NCBI GenBank assembly: GCA_964410945.1
Contig: CAYPJE010000016.1
Coordinates: 1-59,929 of the forward strand
Reading direction: 5' to 3'
Length of the DNA: 59,929 bases
DNA from: CAYPJE01 sp964410945
Lineage (GTDB): Bacteria > Fidelibacterota > Marinisomatia > Marinisomatales > TCS56
Below, in pieces: positions 20,255-28,767 of this stretch. Position numbers and translations under genes: made by a program. Position 1 is the stretch's first letter; every line of letters begins with the position of its first letter. The notes under the pieces are model-generated. The model searched no databases. It was given only the letters and a program-made list of their open reading frames with translations, and was not told the DNA's origin.

Positions 20255-20647
20255 ATGTTTATTGTTCTGCTTCTGGTTACCTTTTTAATTGCCCTGCTGG
20301 TTTCGGCCATCGCCGTAAGGATATTCAAAGCGCCAGTCTCAAAAATCCTTGAACGTATTATCAAGGAAGATATCAGCGAAGTCTGGGTAAAATACATGAC
20401 CTTTGCAATCTATGTGGTGGGAATATCAGGTGGTGTGCGGGTCTGGGATCTGGAAAAGTATATTTCTCCCCGGGGAGAAGCGGGTGAAATTCTAATACTC
20501 AATACCAATCGCTGGATACTTGAGGTATATCGAACTTCAATCAGCTCGTTACAAAGTATTGCCTGGATGCTACTGGTTTTCTTCATCTTTGCACTCATCG
20601 CTTTTGTAATTGTCCGCGGCCGGGAAGTGAAGCAATCGGCAACTTGA
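20255..20647 (+). CDS. Small two-helix membrane protein of unknown function
   Basis: The frame opens at 20225, but GGAAGGAG lies 6 nt before an internal ATG at 20255, giving a 130-residue protein. It has an N-terminal transmembrane helix (MFIVLLLVTFLIALLVSAIAV) and a C-terminal one (SIAWMLLVFFIFALIAFVIV), with an amphipathic/soluble middle (RIIKEDISEVWVKYMTFAIYVVGISGG may be a third membrane-associated segment). No family is recognised. It sits between the diguanylate cyclase and the haem-containing sensor kinase on the same strand, which hints at a membrane signalling role but proves nothing. Confidence 0.65.
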   Translation: MFIVLLLVTFLIALLVSAIAVRIFKAPVSKILERIIKEDISEVWVKYMTFAIYVVGISGGVRVWDLEKYISPRGEAGEILILNTNRWILEVYRTSISSLQSIAWMLLVFFIFALIAFVIVRGREVKQSAT

Positions 20648-20773
20648 TTTTGTACCCCATTAATGCCTGTTTTTCAATTTTGTAGGCAAAGTAGAATTTT
20701 TATGTAAATTACGCTAGCGTTTATTGGTAAGAAATACGAACCGTGGATTACTGCTGGCAAAACCAGTGGAGAT

Positions 20774-20790
20774 TTAACCGATTCGGTTAA
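20774..20790. promoter_or_regulatory. 17-bp perfect dyad upstream of the haem-PAS kinase
   Basis: TTAACCGATTCGGTTAA is a perfect inverted repeat of 8+1+8 bases, 60 nt before the kinase ATG. The size and symmetry suit a dimeric transcription-factor operator. No factor is identified. Confidence 0.4.
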
Positions 20791-20850
20791 TAAGGGGCCT
20801 TAACTTATACTTTACTCCATTGATCCGCACATCATGAGAGAGAGTGGGAC

Positions 20851-23800
20851 ATGACAAGTAAAAGCTTCGGATCCAAGTCCTATTGGAGCTGGTCTGCAAA
20901 GTTTCGAAGATATGCATTAATAATTGGATTTACCTGGACTTTTGCGGTCAGCCTGTCATTTCTATGGAATTATTACGCTGATAAAACCAGAACTTTTCAT
21001 GAAATTCACGAAGTAGCCAGAGCACAATTTGAACGTGATGTACTATACCGGCGCTGGAACGCCAGCCATGGCGGTGTTTATGTACCGAGTACCGGAACAA
21101 CCCATCCCAACCAGTACCTGACAGAGGTAGAAGAAAGGGATATCTTAAGTCCGTCGGGCCAGCAATTGACATTGATGAATCCGGCTTATATGACGCGCCA
21201 GGTGCATGAGCTTGGTAAAATGACCGAAGGAGTCTATGGACATATAACCAGCCTGAATCCCATACGCCCGGAAAATGCTCCCGATGACTGGGAAATACAG
21301 GCCCTGGAATCTTTTGAGCAGGGTGCAACAGAGATTGCAGCGGTGGAAACCATCGCTGGAGGATCATTCTATCGGTTCATGCGGCCCCTTGTTACCGAAG
21401 AAGGTTGCCTGAAATGCCATGCTCAACAGGGCTACCAACTGGGCGATATCCGTGGTGGAATAAGCGTTTCCGTTCCGATGGCACATTACATAGCAACAAT
21501 GTACAATTCGCTGCTCACAATGGGCATAAGCCATGGTATTCTGTGGCTGTTGGCAATAATCGCCCTTACTTTCAGTGTACATCATCTCCGGCGACAGGTA
21601 GTAAAGCGCGATGAACTGGATCAGATCATTCAAAGCAATGAGATTAATTTTCGAACTTTCTTCAATGCCGTAGATAATTTTCATTTTATTCTGGATGACC
21701 AGGGCAAGATCAGAGAAGTCAACCAGACAGTTACTAACCGTCTGGGATACACCGAAGCGGAGTTGACCGGCCAGCCCGTATTAATGGTGCATCCCGAAGA
21801 CCGGCGGGAAGAAGCAGGACAGATAATAGCATCTATGCTGAAAGGAGAACGTAAATCCTGTCCCATCCCGTTGATCACAAAGGATGGTAAGCAAATTCCG
21901 GTTGAGACCTACGTAAGCCTGGGAGAGTGGTATGGGGAACCAGCGATCTTTGGTGTCAGCAAAGATATATCAGATCTGAAACAATCGGAGGAAAAATTCG
22001 CCAAGGCCTTTCATGTCAATCCGGCAATAGCCGGCCTAAGTGATATGGAAACTGGTGAATATATTGAAGTAAATAAAACATTTTATGATAAACTGGGGTT
22101 TTCTCCTGAGGAAGTAATTGGTAAAAAGGCAGCCGAAGTGGTGAAACTCGATCCTCGATTCAGGGAAACAGTAATAAAGAAGCTACAAAAGGATAATAAA
22201 GTAACTAATGTAGAAACCATTATATATACGAAAAATGGTGCCCCTTTGAATTTCCTGCTGTCAGCTGAAATAGTCGAAATCGGAAACAAAAAATATAATT
22301 ATACAACCGGTGTTGATATAACGGATCTTCGCAAGGCAGAGAAAGCTCAAAAGGAAAGCGAAGAACGATTGGAATTGTTTTTTGCTCAATCCCTGGATGG
22401 GTTTTTCTTCATGATGCTGGATGAACCGGTGGAATGGAATGATAATATCGATAAGGAAAAAGCACTCGATTATATCTTTGCCCACCAGCGGATAACCAAG
22501 GTGAACGATGCCATGCTGGCACAATACAAGGCCACCAGGAACCAGTTTATTAACCTGACCCCCAATGATTTCTTCGAACATGATCTGGAAGCGGGGAAAA
22601 AAGTCTGGCGAGAATTCTTCGATGCCGGACGCATACATATCGATACAAAGGAAAAACGATTTGACGGATCGGATATGATTGTGGAAGGTGACTATATCTG
22701 TCTCTATGACCGGGAAAATCGCATAACCGGTCATTTTGGAATTCAGCGCGATGTCACGGAACGGCGTCGAAAAGACAATGAACTGAAGAAGAAACAATAC
22801 TATCTGGAAAAGGCTCAGGATATTGGCAATATTGGCACTTGGGAAATGAATATCGCGGACAGGACTTCCATCTGGACTGATGAAGTATTCAGGATATTCG
22901 AACAACCGGTTACAAAAAAAACAACTTACGACCAGTTTATCAGTTATGTACATCCTGACGACTGTGATTATGTAAATGAAAAATGGCAAGCTGCTCTAGA
23001 CGGTGATTCGTATGACATCGAACACCGTATAATAGTTAAAGATAAGGTCAAATGGGTCCGGGAAAAGGCCGATATTGAATATGATGGCAATGGAACCGCG
23101 ATACGGGCAATTGGCGTTACCCAGGATATATCGCACTACAAGGACGTTGAACAGGAACTGGCCAAACTGGGAATTGCATTGTATCAAAGCCCCGCTTCGG
23201 TTGTAATCACCGATTTAAGCGGAAATATAGAATATGTTAATCCGAAATTCGAACAGCTGACCGGATATTCCAAGGATGAGGTAATCGGTAAAAATCCCCG
23301 GGTATTAAAATCAGGTGAATCACCACCGGATTTCTATAAGGAACTTTGGGATACAATCACTTCCGGGAAGGAATGGCGTGGTGAATTTCATAATATTAAG
23401 AAGAATGGTGAATTCTACTGGGAATTGGCCTCGATTTCTCCCATAATCAACCATAAAGGAGAAATAGTAAATTTCGTAGCCGTCAAGGAAGATATTACTG
23501 AGCGGCGGCGACTAGAAGATCAACAACGACATGCCAACCGACTGGAAGCAATTACAAAGCTGACCGGTGGAATTGCCCATGATTTCAATAACATCCTTGG
23601 TTCAATCATCGGGTCAGCCGATATGCTGGATATGCAGACCCCTGAAAACAGTCCGCAGCATCAATTTACCAAAATTATAGTGGACAAGAGCCAGCAGGCG
23701 GCAAATCTGGTCAGTCAAATGCTGGCCTACAGCAGACAGCAGATGCTGCAACCGATTCCATTGGAATTAAATGATGTTATTGATGATCTCACGGATCAAA

Positions 23801-24252
23801 TTAAAAAAATAATCGGTGGGAAAATCAATCTTGAATTGAAATTAACCGAAGATTTGATGCCGATTAAAGCTGATAAAAAAGCAATTGACCAGATTATTAT
23901 CAACCTATGTGACAATGCTGTGTCTGCAATTGACGGTGGCGGCAGTATCACCTTAACCACCCGGAATATTGAGCCAGCGGATGAATTAAAGGACCGTTTC
24001 AAAAATCTGGACGATGGCCGATATGTTTTGCTGAGTGTGACCGATACAGGTGCCGGGATCAATCCTGAGCACATGGATAAGATATATGATCCTTTCTTCA
24101 CCACCAGGGATGTAGGCGAAGGATCTGGTTTAGGATTATCAATGGTGCATGGATTAGTTAAACAACATCATGGACATATCCGCTGTGATAGTGAACCTGG
24201 CAATGGAACTACTTTCGAATTATTATTCCCGGCAAGCAACTCGATTGGATAA
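20851..24252 (+). CDS. Membrane sensor histidine kinase with c-haem DUF3365 sensor and five PAS domains
   Basis: 1133 residues. TM1 at about 20-40 and TM2 at about 218-243 bracket a periplasmic DUF3365 (Tll0287-like) domain with a c-type haem motif CLKCH (186-190). The cytoplasmic part has five PAS-type units (about 265-376, 385-492, 505-637, 650-765, 770-885), the third divergent with a long insert. HisKA follows with phospho-acceptor His910 (GGIAHDFNN), then HATPase_c with the N box NLCDNAVSA, DTGAGIN and GSGLGL. No receiver or output domain is fused and no regulator is adjacent, so its partner is elsewhere; the receiver of the paralogous hybrid kinase at 5398-8235 is one candidate. Known DUF3365 proteins bind haem c and are proposed redox or gas sensors. 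Confidence 0.93.
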   Translation: MTSKSFGSKSYWSWSAKFRRYALIIGFTWTFAVSLSFLWNYYADKTRTFHEIHEVARAQFERDVLYRRWNASHGGVYVPSTGTTHPNQYLTEVEERDILSPSGQQLTLMNPAYMTRQVHELGKMTEGVYGHITSLNPIRPENAPDDWEIQALESFEQGATEIAAVETIAGGSFYRFMRPLVTEEGCLKCHAQQGYQLGDIRGGISVSVPMAHYIATMYNSLLTMGISHGILWLLAIIALTFSVHHLRRQVVKRDELDQIIQSNEINFRTFFNAVDNFHFILDDQGKIREVNQTVTNRLGYTEAELTGQPVLMVHPEDRREEAGQIIASMLKGERKSCPIPLITKDGKQIPVETYVSLGEWYGEPAIFGVSKDISDLKQSEEKFAKAFHVNPAIAGLSDMETGEYIEVNKTFYDKLGFSPEEVIGKKAAEVVKLDPRFRETVIKKLQKDNKVTNVETIIYTKNGAPLNFLLSAEIVEIGNKKYNYTTGVDITDLRKAEKAQKESEERLELFFAQSLDGFFFMMLDEPVEWNDNIDKEKALDYIFAHQRITKVNDAMLAQYKATRNQFINLTPNDFFEHDLEAGKKVWREFFDAGRIHIDTKEKRFDGSDMIVEGDYICLYDRENRITGHFGIQRDVTERRRKDNELKKKQYYLEKAQDIGNIGTWEMNIADRTSIWTDEVFRIFEQPVTKKTTYDQFISYVHPDDCDYVNEKWQAALDGDSYDIEHRIIVKDKVKWVREKADIEYDGNGTAIRAIGVTQDISHYKDVEQELAKLGIALYQSPASVVITDLSGNIEYVNPKFEQLTGYSKDEVIGKNPRVLKSGESPPDFYKELWDTITSGKEWRGEFHNIKKNGEFYWELASISPIINHKGEIVNFVAVKEDITERRRLEDQQRHANRLEAITKLTGGIAHDFNNILGSIIGSADMLDMQTPENSPQHQFTKIIVDKSQQAANLVSQMLAYSRQQMLQPIPLELNDVIDDLTDQIKKIIGGKINLELKLTEDLMPIKADKKAIDQIIINLCDNAVSAIDGGGSITLTTRNIEPADELKDRFKNLDDGRYVLLSVTDTGAGINPEHMDKIYDPFFTTRDVGEGSGLGLSMVHGLVKQHHGHIRCDSEPGNGTTFELLFPASNSIG

Positions 24253-24283
24253 AATAGAGCCGGATTATTCCTGAAACAGGTAC

Positions 24284-24448
24284 TTATTTATTGCTATACG
24301 TGAGGGCGTAAATCCCTGAAATAAAAATAATCAAACCGGTTAGAACAATTGCGATGGGCCGGATGGTAAAAGGCTCTGCCGCGATAGCTGCTATTGGTTC
24401 GATTAAACCAAGTTCGATGGAGTCGATGCTGCGTTCGTTTTGAATCAA
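24284..24448 (-). pseudogene. C-terminal remnant of an EamA/DMT-type transporter
   Basis: Read on the minus strand, this frame encodes about 54 residues ending GLIIFISGIYALTYSNK and containing GLIEPIAAIAAEPFTI. That is the pattern of the last two helices of EamA/DMT-superfamily exporters (a Leu/Ile-Glu-Pro kink followed by a final helix). An in-frame TAA lies immediately upstream (24449-24451) and there is no ATG or ribosome-binding site, so the rest of the gene is absent. It sits in the 257-nt gap between two convergent genes. Interpretation as a decayed gene is inference from pattern only. Confidence 0.5.
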
Positions 24449-24509
24449 TTATCCTACACAGCCCGAGTCAACCCAATTTGACACCCATATAATAAGTAAT
24501 CTGAATAAA

Positions 24510-25778
24510 TCAATACCCTGTCGTTATAGACTGTGGGTAGGAATACATATCAGGTTTTCCATCCATATCGGCAATGACCCGGTAATAGTATTCAATATTG
24601 GAAACGGCATTGTAATCGCTGTAATTATTAGCATCGGCATTTAGCCGGGCAATTTCAATGAAATCGGTATCAGCGCTTTTCCGCTCTATTGCAAGGGCGG
24701 TATTTTCTGTTGTCCGGTTTCGCCAGGAAAGGACAACCACATCGTCTTGGATAGCCAGTGATAAATCAGTCGGGCTTTCCGGATATGTATAAATCAGGAT
24801 ATCTTTCACTTCCGGCCAGGTACGGGTATCCCGTTCATAGATACCAAACCAGCCACCATCATCCCAGACCTGAAAAGCAATCCCATTTCTAATTGCTTCC
24901 TCAACATAAGTAAAATAATGTAACATCCGGGAGTTATAATCACAATCGTGGATCGCTCCGAATTCACCGATCATGACTGGAATGTTATTTAAAAATGACC
25001 AGTTGGCGGCTTTCTGAAAGGTGGCCGCAACTACATCCCGGTCAGTCCGGGTCCCCCAGGTACCGTTTCCTTCTCCGGCAAAATTCCAGGGATCGTAGGA
25101 ATGGTAATAACCCATCAGGTAATCATCCTCAGGAATCGCCGCCGCTATCAGATGGTCCAGATTACTGTAATCATTCCCGGAATAGACCACAATCCGGTGG
25201 GGATTATTTACTCGAATTATCTCCAGGATACTGGCATTTAAACTATCGACCTGTTCTACCGATAGCCCGAATGGTTCATTGATCATTTCAAAAAACAATT
25301 TATATGATTTATCTTTAAACCGTTCTGAAATCTGTTCCCAGATTCGTTCGTAGCGCATTACATTTGTCGGGCTGAAATCTTGTTTAAGCCAGTCTTCATG
25401 GTGCCCGTTAATGATAATGAACAGATCCCTTTCGAGCCCCCAATCGACAATTTGTTCAATACGATTCATCCAGTTAATATCAACGGTGAAGGGCAGAAGG
25501 GATGCCGTATGTTTGTCCCAACGGACCGGAATCCGGATACAGGAAAAACCAGCGGTTTTATAATCATCAAAATAATATTCCTGCAACGGACCGTTATTCC
25601 AGTCGCCCTCCAACGGTGGTTCTAGTGTGTTACCTATATTAATACCACGTTGTATCTGTCCGATAGCCGCCTGTGGTGTAATTGGATCAGTGGTATCGGA
25701 TTCAGCTTCATACTTCTCGTTGGTACAGGATAACACGACCAGACTGAAAATCATTATAATGATCTGTTCTATTTTCAT
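24510..25778 (-). CDS. GH5 endo-glucanase lipoprotein
   Basis: 422 residues. Lipoprotein signal with lipobox VVLSC (Cys18). A GH5 TIM barrel spans about 40-330: GINIGNTLEPP, CIRIPVRW, the acid/base Glu168 in EMINEP and the nucleophile Glu272 in MIGEFG, with IINGHHEDW and YYHSYDPW between them. Residues 335-420 look like a fibronectin type III domain. It cleaves an internal beta-glucosidic bond; whether 1,3- or 1,4-linked cannot be told from the sequence, but the neighbouring laminarinase-type GH16 enzymes argue for a 1,3 or mixed-linkage glucan. Last gene of the minus-strand glucan operon, 52 nt after the GH16 lipoprotein. It lacks a T9SS domain and is therefore lipid-anchored. Confidence 0.88.
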   Translation of the reverse strand: MKIEQIIIMIFSLVVLSCTNEKYEAESDTTDPITPQAAIGQIQRGINIGNTLEPPLEGDWNNGPLQEYYFDDYKTAGFSCIRIPVRWDKHTASLLPFTVDINWMNRIEQIVDWGLERDLFIIINGHHEDWLKQDFSPTNVMRYERIWEQISERFKDKSYKLFFEMINEPFGLSVEQVDSLNASILEIIRVNNPHRIVVYSGNDYSNLDHLIAAAIPEDDYLMGYYHSYDPWNFAGEGNGTWGTRTDRDVVAATFQKAANWSFLNNIPVMIGEFGAIHDCDYNSRMLHYFTYVEEAIRNGIAFQVWDDGGWFGIYERDTRTWPEVKDILIYTYPESPTDLSLAIQDDVVVLSWRNRTTENTALAIERKSADTDFIEIARLNADANNYSDYNAVSNIEYYYRVIADMDGKPDMYSYPQSITTGY

Positions 25779-25830
25779 TATCTAGTATTTATCAGATAAT
25801 CACAACTAGTTGCAGAATATGACTGGCCGT

Positions 25831-26706
25831 CTAATCAGTCGCCTTGCGATATACACGCACATAATCCACTTCCATGGTCTGGGGAAATACGGATGTGCTG
25901 TCGGGATTGCCGGGCCAGTTCCCACCAACAGCCACATTCAGCAGCAGATGAAAACGCTGATCAAAAGGCGCCGGGTATTCAGCCGCCGGTGTAAACCAGC
26001 TATCTTGCGTCTGATAATGCTGATCATCTACATACCAGCGGAACTCTGTTGTATCCCACTCCACAGCAAATGTATGAAACTGGCTGTCAAATGTACTGGT
26101 ATAGATTGTATAACTATCACCGGATTTGGAATTATTGGGCCACTGATTTCCATAATGCAGTGTGCCGTGTACCGTACTTGGATCATGACCAATCAATTCC
26201 ATGATATCAATCTCACCGCTCAAGGGCCAACCACCATATACCCAATCGGTTGGCAGCATCCAGATTGCCGGCCACAATCCTTGGCCAACCGGTAGTTTGG
26301 CTCTGATTTCGAATCGGCCGTACAGCCAGTCACCGCGGTATCTGGTACGCAGACGTGCCGAAGTATAGCTTCTGGTTCCATCGTCATCTGTATATTCTTC
26401 CTCCCGGGCAATAATTTTTAAAACACCATCATTCACCAGGGAGTTTTCACTCCGATCGGTATAATACTGTAATTCATTATTACCACCGCCCCAGCCATTG
26501 ACTTCGTGTTCCCACAACATCGGATTAATGATATCACCAGCAAATTCATCACTCCAGATCAATTCCCAGCCGACCGGGTCGTCAATCCGATCCTGATCCT
26601 GTTCATCACCGGTCACCTCTGTACATCCTCCTGGCAGAATAACGACCTGCAGGATAATAATGAGCTTGCAGACCAGATTTAAAAATGCTTTTTTGTTCTC
26701 TATCAT
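25831..26706 (-). CDS. GH16 laminarinase-type beta-glucanase lipoprotein
   Basis: 291 residues; lipobox LPGGC (Cys28). The GH16 fold covers about 45-290: WELIWSDEFAGD, WEHEVNGWGGGNNELQYYT, GRFEIRAKLPVGQGLWPAIW and the catalytic signature GEIDIMELIGHD. Glu165 is the nucleophile and Glu170 the acid/base; the additional Met in EIDIME (ExDxxE) is the laminarinase form of the motif. It hydrolyses internal beta-1,3 or beta-1,3/1,4 links. The topology is the normal one, unlike the permuted GH16 enzymes at 28768-29820 and 49940-51796. No accessory domain. The operon context (GH5 before and after) supports beta-glucan breakdown at the cell envelope. Confidence 0.93.
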   Translation of the reverse strand: MIENKKAFLNLVCKLIIILQVVILPGGCTEVTGDEQDQDRIDDPVGWELIWSDEFAGDIINPMLWEHEVNGWGGGNNELQYYTDRSENSLVNDGVLKIIAREEEYTDDDGTRSYTSARLRTRYRGDWLYGRFEIRAKLPVGQGLWPAIWMLPTDWVYGGWPLSGEIDIMELIGHDPSTVHGTLHYGNQWPNNSKSGDSYTIYTSTFDSQFHTFAVEWDTTEFRWYVDDQHYQTQDSWFTPAAEYPAPFDQRFHLLLNVAVGGNWPGNPDSTSVFPQTMEVDYVRVYRKATD

Positions 26707-26764
26707 GACATCCTAACTAATCTTTCTTCAAGATAGTAAATCCTATCCGATATTACAATTGTCT

Positions 26765-28753
26765 CTAGCGAACCAATGATATTTTACGGTTGATTGTCTG
26801 TCCGCCAACGGTGATACGTACAAAATAAGTTCCCGAACTCACCAGCTTACTGCTATCGGCGGTGCCGTACCAGGTTAATTCATTCAAACCATTTGGCAAA
26901 ATTCCATCATACAGGGTTGTGACTTTCAAACCCTGCAGGTTGAAAATTTCAGCGGTAATTCTCTGACTACGGTTTAAAACAATCGGTATGGCGGTAGCTG
27001 AATTGAAGGGATTCGGATAATTGTTACCCAGAAAAATATCATTTGAAATTTTAATGTAGGTGGAATCGTTTACCAGATCGAAACGCATTGATTTCAAGTT
27101 AAAACCACCCCGTTCGAATATTATTTTCAGCTGGTGAGTACCAGACGGCAGTTCGATCGGGCCGGCTGAAATTGTACTCCACTTATGATAATCCCCAGTA
27201 TTGGGAACCTTGATTCCGGATATTAGTGGAGTATCATCGAGTTTAAAGGCAATCTGTCCATAATCGCTTGGGGCAGCGGTCTCCAGGGTAATCTGATATG
27301 TTCCGCCCCGCTGGATATCAACGGTGTAATTGATCCATTCCCGGTCTGCGATCCAACCAATATTAAAATTACCTGATTTATCATCAACTCTTTCCAGATC
27401 TACTCCGTCACTGCGGGCAGTGTAACCAAGATTCCAGGGCTCATCACGGTCCCAGTGGGTCTTTTCATATTCGGTATCTGAATAGGCCAGGCCATTTAAA
27501 CCCATATCGTAATTCTGGACCGGAAGATCGCCGGGAAGGATATTTACAGCATAAGGTAGAACACTGCCGACTGGTTCGGTGATAGCATGCAATACATCAG
27601 GATGCAGTTCACATTTATCCAAGGCCAGGTTCGCTGCCATTTCCATCAGGCTGGCATAGGCTGTAGCTGCCGCTGGCATTTCGGCCTCACCTCTCCAGTA
27701 ATCCAGTAAATCCTGGTACCCGGGGTTGATATTTGCCGACAGGGGACTGGTAATAGTGGATAATTTCTTATGCGTCCACCAGTTCCAGCCGATGCCATAT
27801 TGTTCTAACAGATCAATCGTGGTTTGCGCCCAGTGATTGGAATTCTCACCAAATTCACCAACCCACAATGGCACCTGGTAGGTTTGACTTAAATTTAGGT
27901 ATTGCTGGATGGAGTTTTTATCGGTGGCACTCCAGTATTTATGAAAGGCATAAACCATATTGCTGTCAAATGGTGGTGACAATAAATAAAAATCCGTTGC
28001 ATACCAATTGCCCTCAATAAAGATGATATGGTTCTGATCCACTTCCCTGATCGCCTGAGTTATCCTCAGATATAATGACCTTAAATCGATATTGGAGTAT
28101 TCGCCGTACAATACCGGTTCATTTAACAGATCATATCCACCAATCCAAGGTTCATCGACATAATGCTCAGCAACCTTGCGCCATATTGCAACCGTCAGAT
28201 CCTGATAAAATGAGTTACTCCAGAGTTCAGCCTGGCCCTGGCTGTCACTGATATTACCATCATTTTGACCACCCGGGGCACAATGCAGGTCCAGGATCAG
28301 GTACAATTCATTACGTCCACACCAGGCTAACAGAGTATCCAGCAACTGAAAGCCCTCCTCCTTGAATTCAGTGGGTAAATCAAGCGAGGTAAGCAATTGA
28401 TAGTGAAAAGGAATACGAATGGAATTAAATCCCCATTCGGCGATCAGTTCTATATCTTCCTCGGCGACATAATTTTGCTCATACAGCTCATAGAATTCGG
28501 CCGTCAGTTCTTCACCGATCATTTCGGTGATCATTGTTTTAATTGAAGTTGGCGAACCATAACCGGGGATATCCAGCATATAACCCTCCGGTACCAGCCA
28601 CCCCCCCAGACCTAAACCGCGGAAAAGTACTTCATTGCCACTGCTGTCAACTATCGTCTGGCCCTGTGTCCGCAGGAAACCAGCTCCCGATGCGGATGCC
28701 AGCAGCACCAGCAGAATAGCAATAATTAATATTATTCTGGTTTTCCCGGGCAT
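26765..28753 (-). CDS. T9SS-secreted GH5 glucanase with CBM6
   Basis: 662 residues. After a signal peptide (LLVLLASASGA-GF) comes a GH5 barrel at about 28-360: RGLGLGGWLVPEGYM, FNSIRIPFHYQL, LILDLHCAPGG, the acid/base Glu212 in LLNEPV and the nucleophile Glu300 in WVGEFGEN. The RG-x-x-LGGWL start resembles exo-beta-1,3-glucanase-like GH5 enzymes, but the exact specificity is uncertain. Residues about 440-555 are a CBM6-type module (IADREWINYTVDIQRGGTYQ, GGFNLKSMRFDLV), which often binds beta-1,3- or 1,4-glucan ends. The last 88 residues are a T9SS sorting domain (NNYPNPFNSATAIPIVL). Begins 14 nt after the permuted GH16 gene, so co-transcription is expected. Confidence 0.9.
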   Translation of the reverse strand: MPGKTRIILIIAILLVLLASASGAGFLRTQGQTIVDSSGNEVLFRGLGLGGWLVPEGYMLDIPGYGSPTSIKTMITEMIGEELTAEFYELYEQNYVAEEDIELIAEWGFNSIRIPFHYQLLTSLDLPTEFKEEGFQLLDTLLAWCGRNELYLILDLHCAPGGQNDGNISDSQGQAELWSNSFYQDLTVAIWRKVAEHYVDEPWIGGYDLLNEPVLYGEYSNIDLRSLYLRITQAIREVDQNHIIFIEGNWYATDFYLLSPPFDSNMVYAFHKYWSATDKNSIQQYLNLSQTYQVPLWVGEFGENSNHWAQTTIDLLEQYGIGWNWWTHKKLSTITSPLSANINPGYQDLLDYWRGEAEMPAAATAYASLMEMAANLALDKCELHPDVLHAITEPVGSVLPYAVNILPGDLPVQNYDMGLNGLAYSDTEYEKTHWDRDEPWNLGYTARSDGVDLERVDDKSGNFNIGWIADREWINYTVDIQRGGTYQITLETAAPSDYGQIAFKLDDTPLISGIKVPNTGDYHKWSTISAGPIELPSGTHQLKIIFERGGFNLKSMRFDLVNDSTYIKISNDIFLGNNYPNPFNSATAIPIVLNRSQRITAEIFNLQGLKVTTLYDGILPNGLNELTWYGTADSSKLVSSGTYFVRITVGGQTINRKISLVR

Positions 28754-28767
28754 GGATACCGGATAGT

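Noticed and set aside
22261..22989. Minus-strand open frame of 242 codons inside the haem-PAS kinase
   Set aside because: It overlaps PAS domains that read well on the plus strand; the translation looks like low-complexity antisense sequence.
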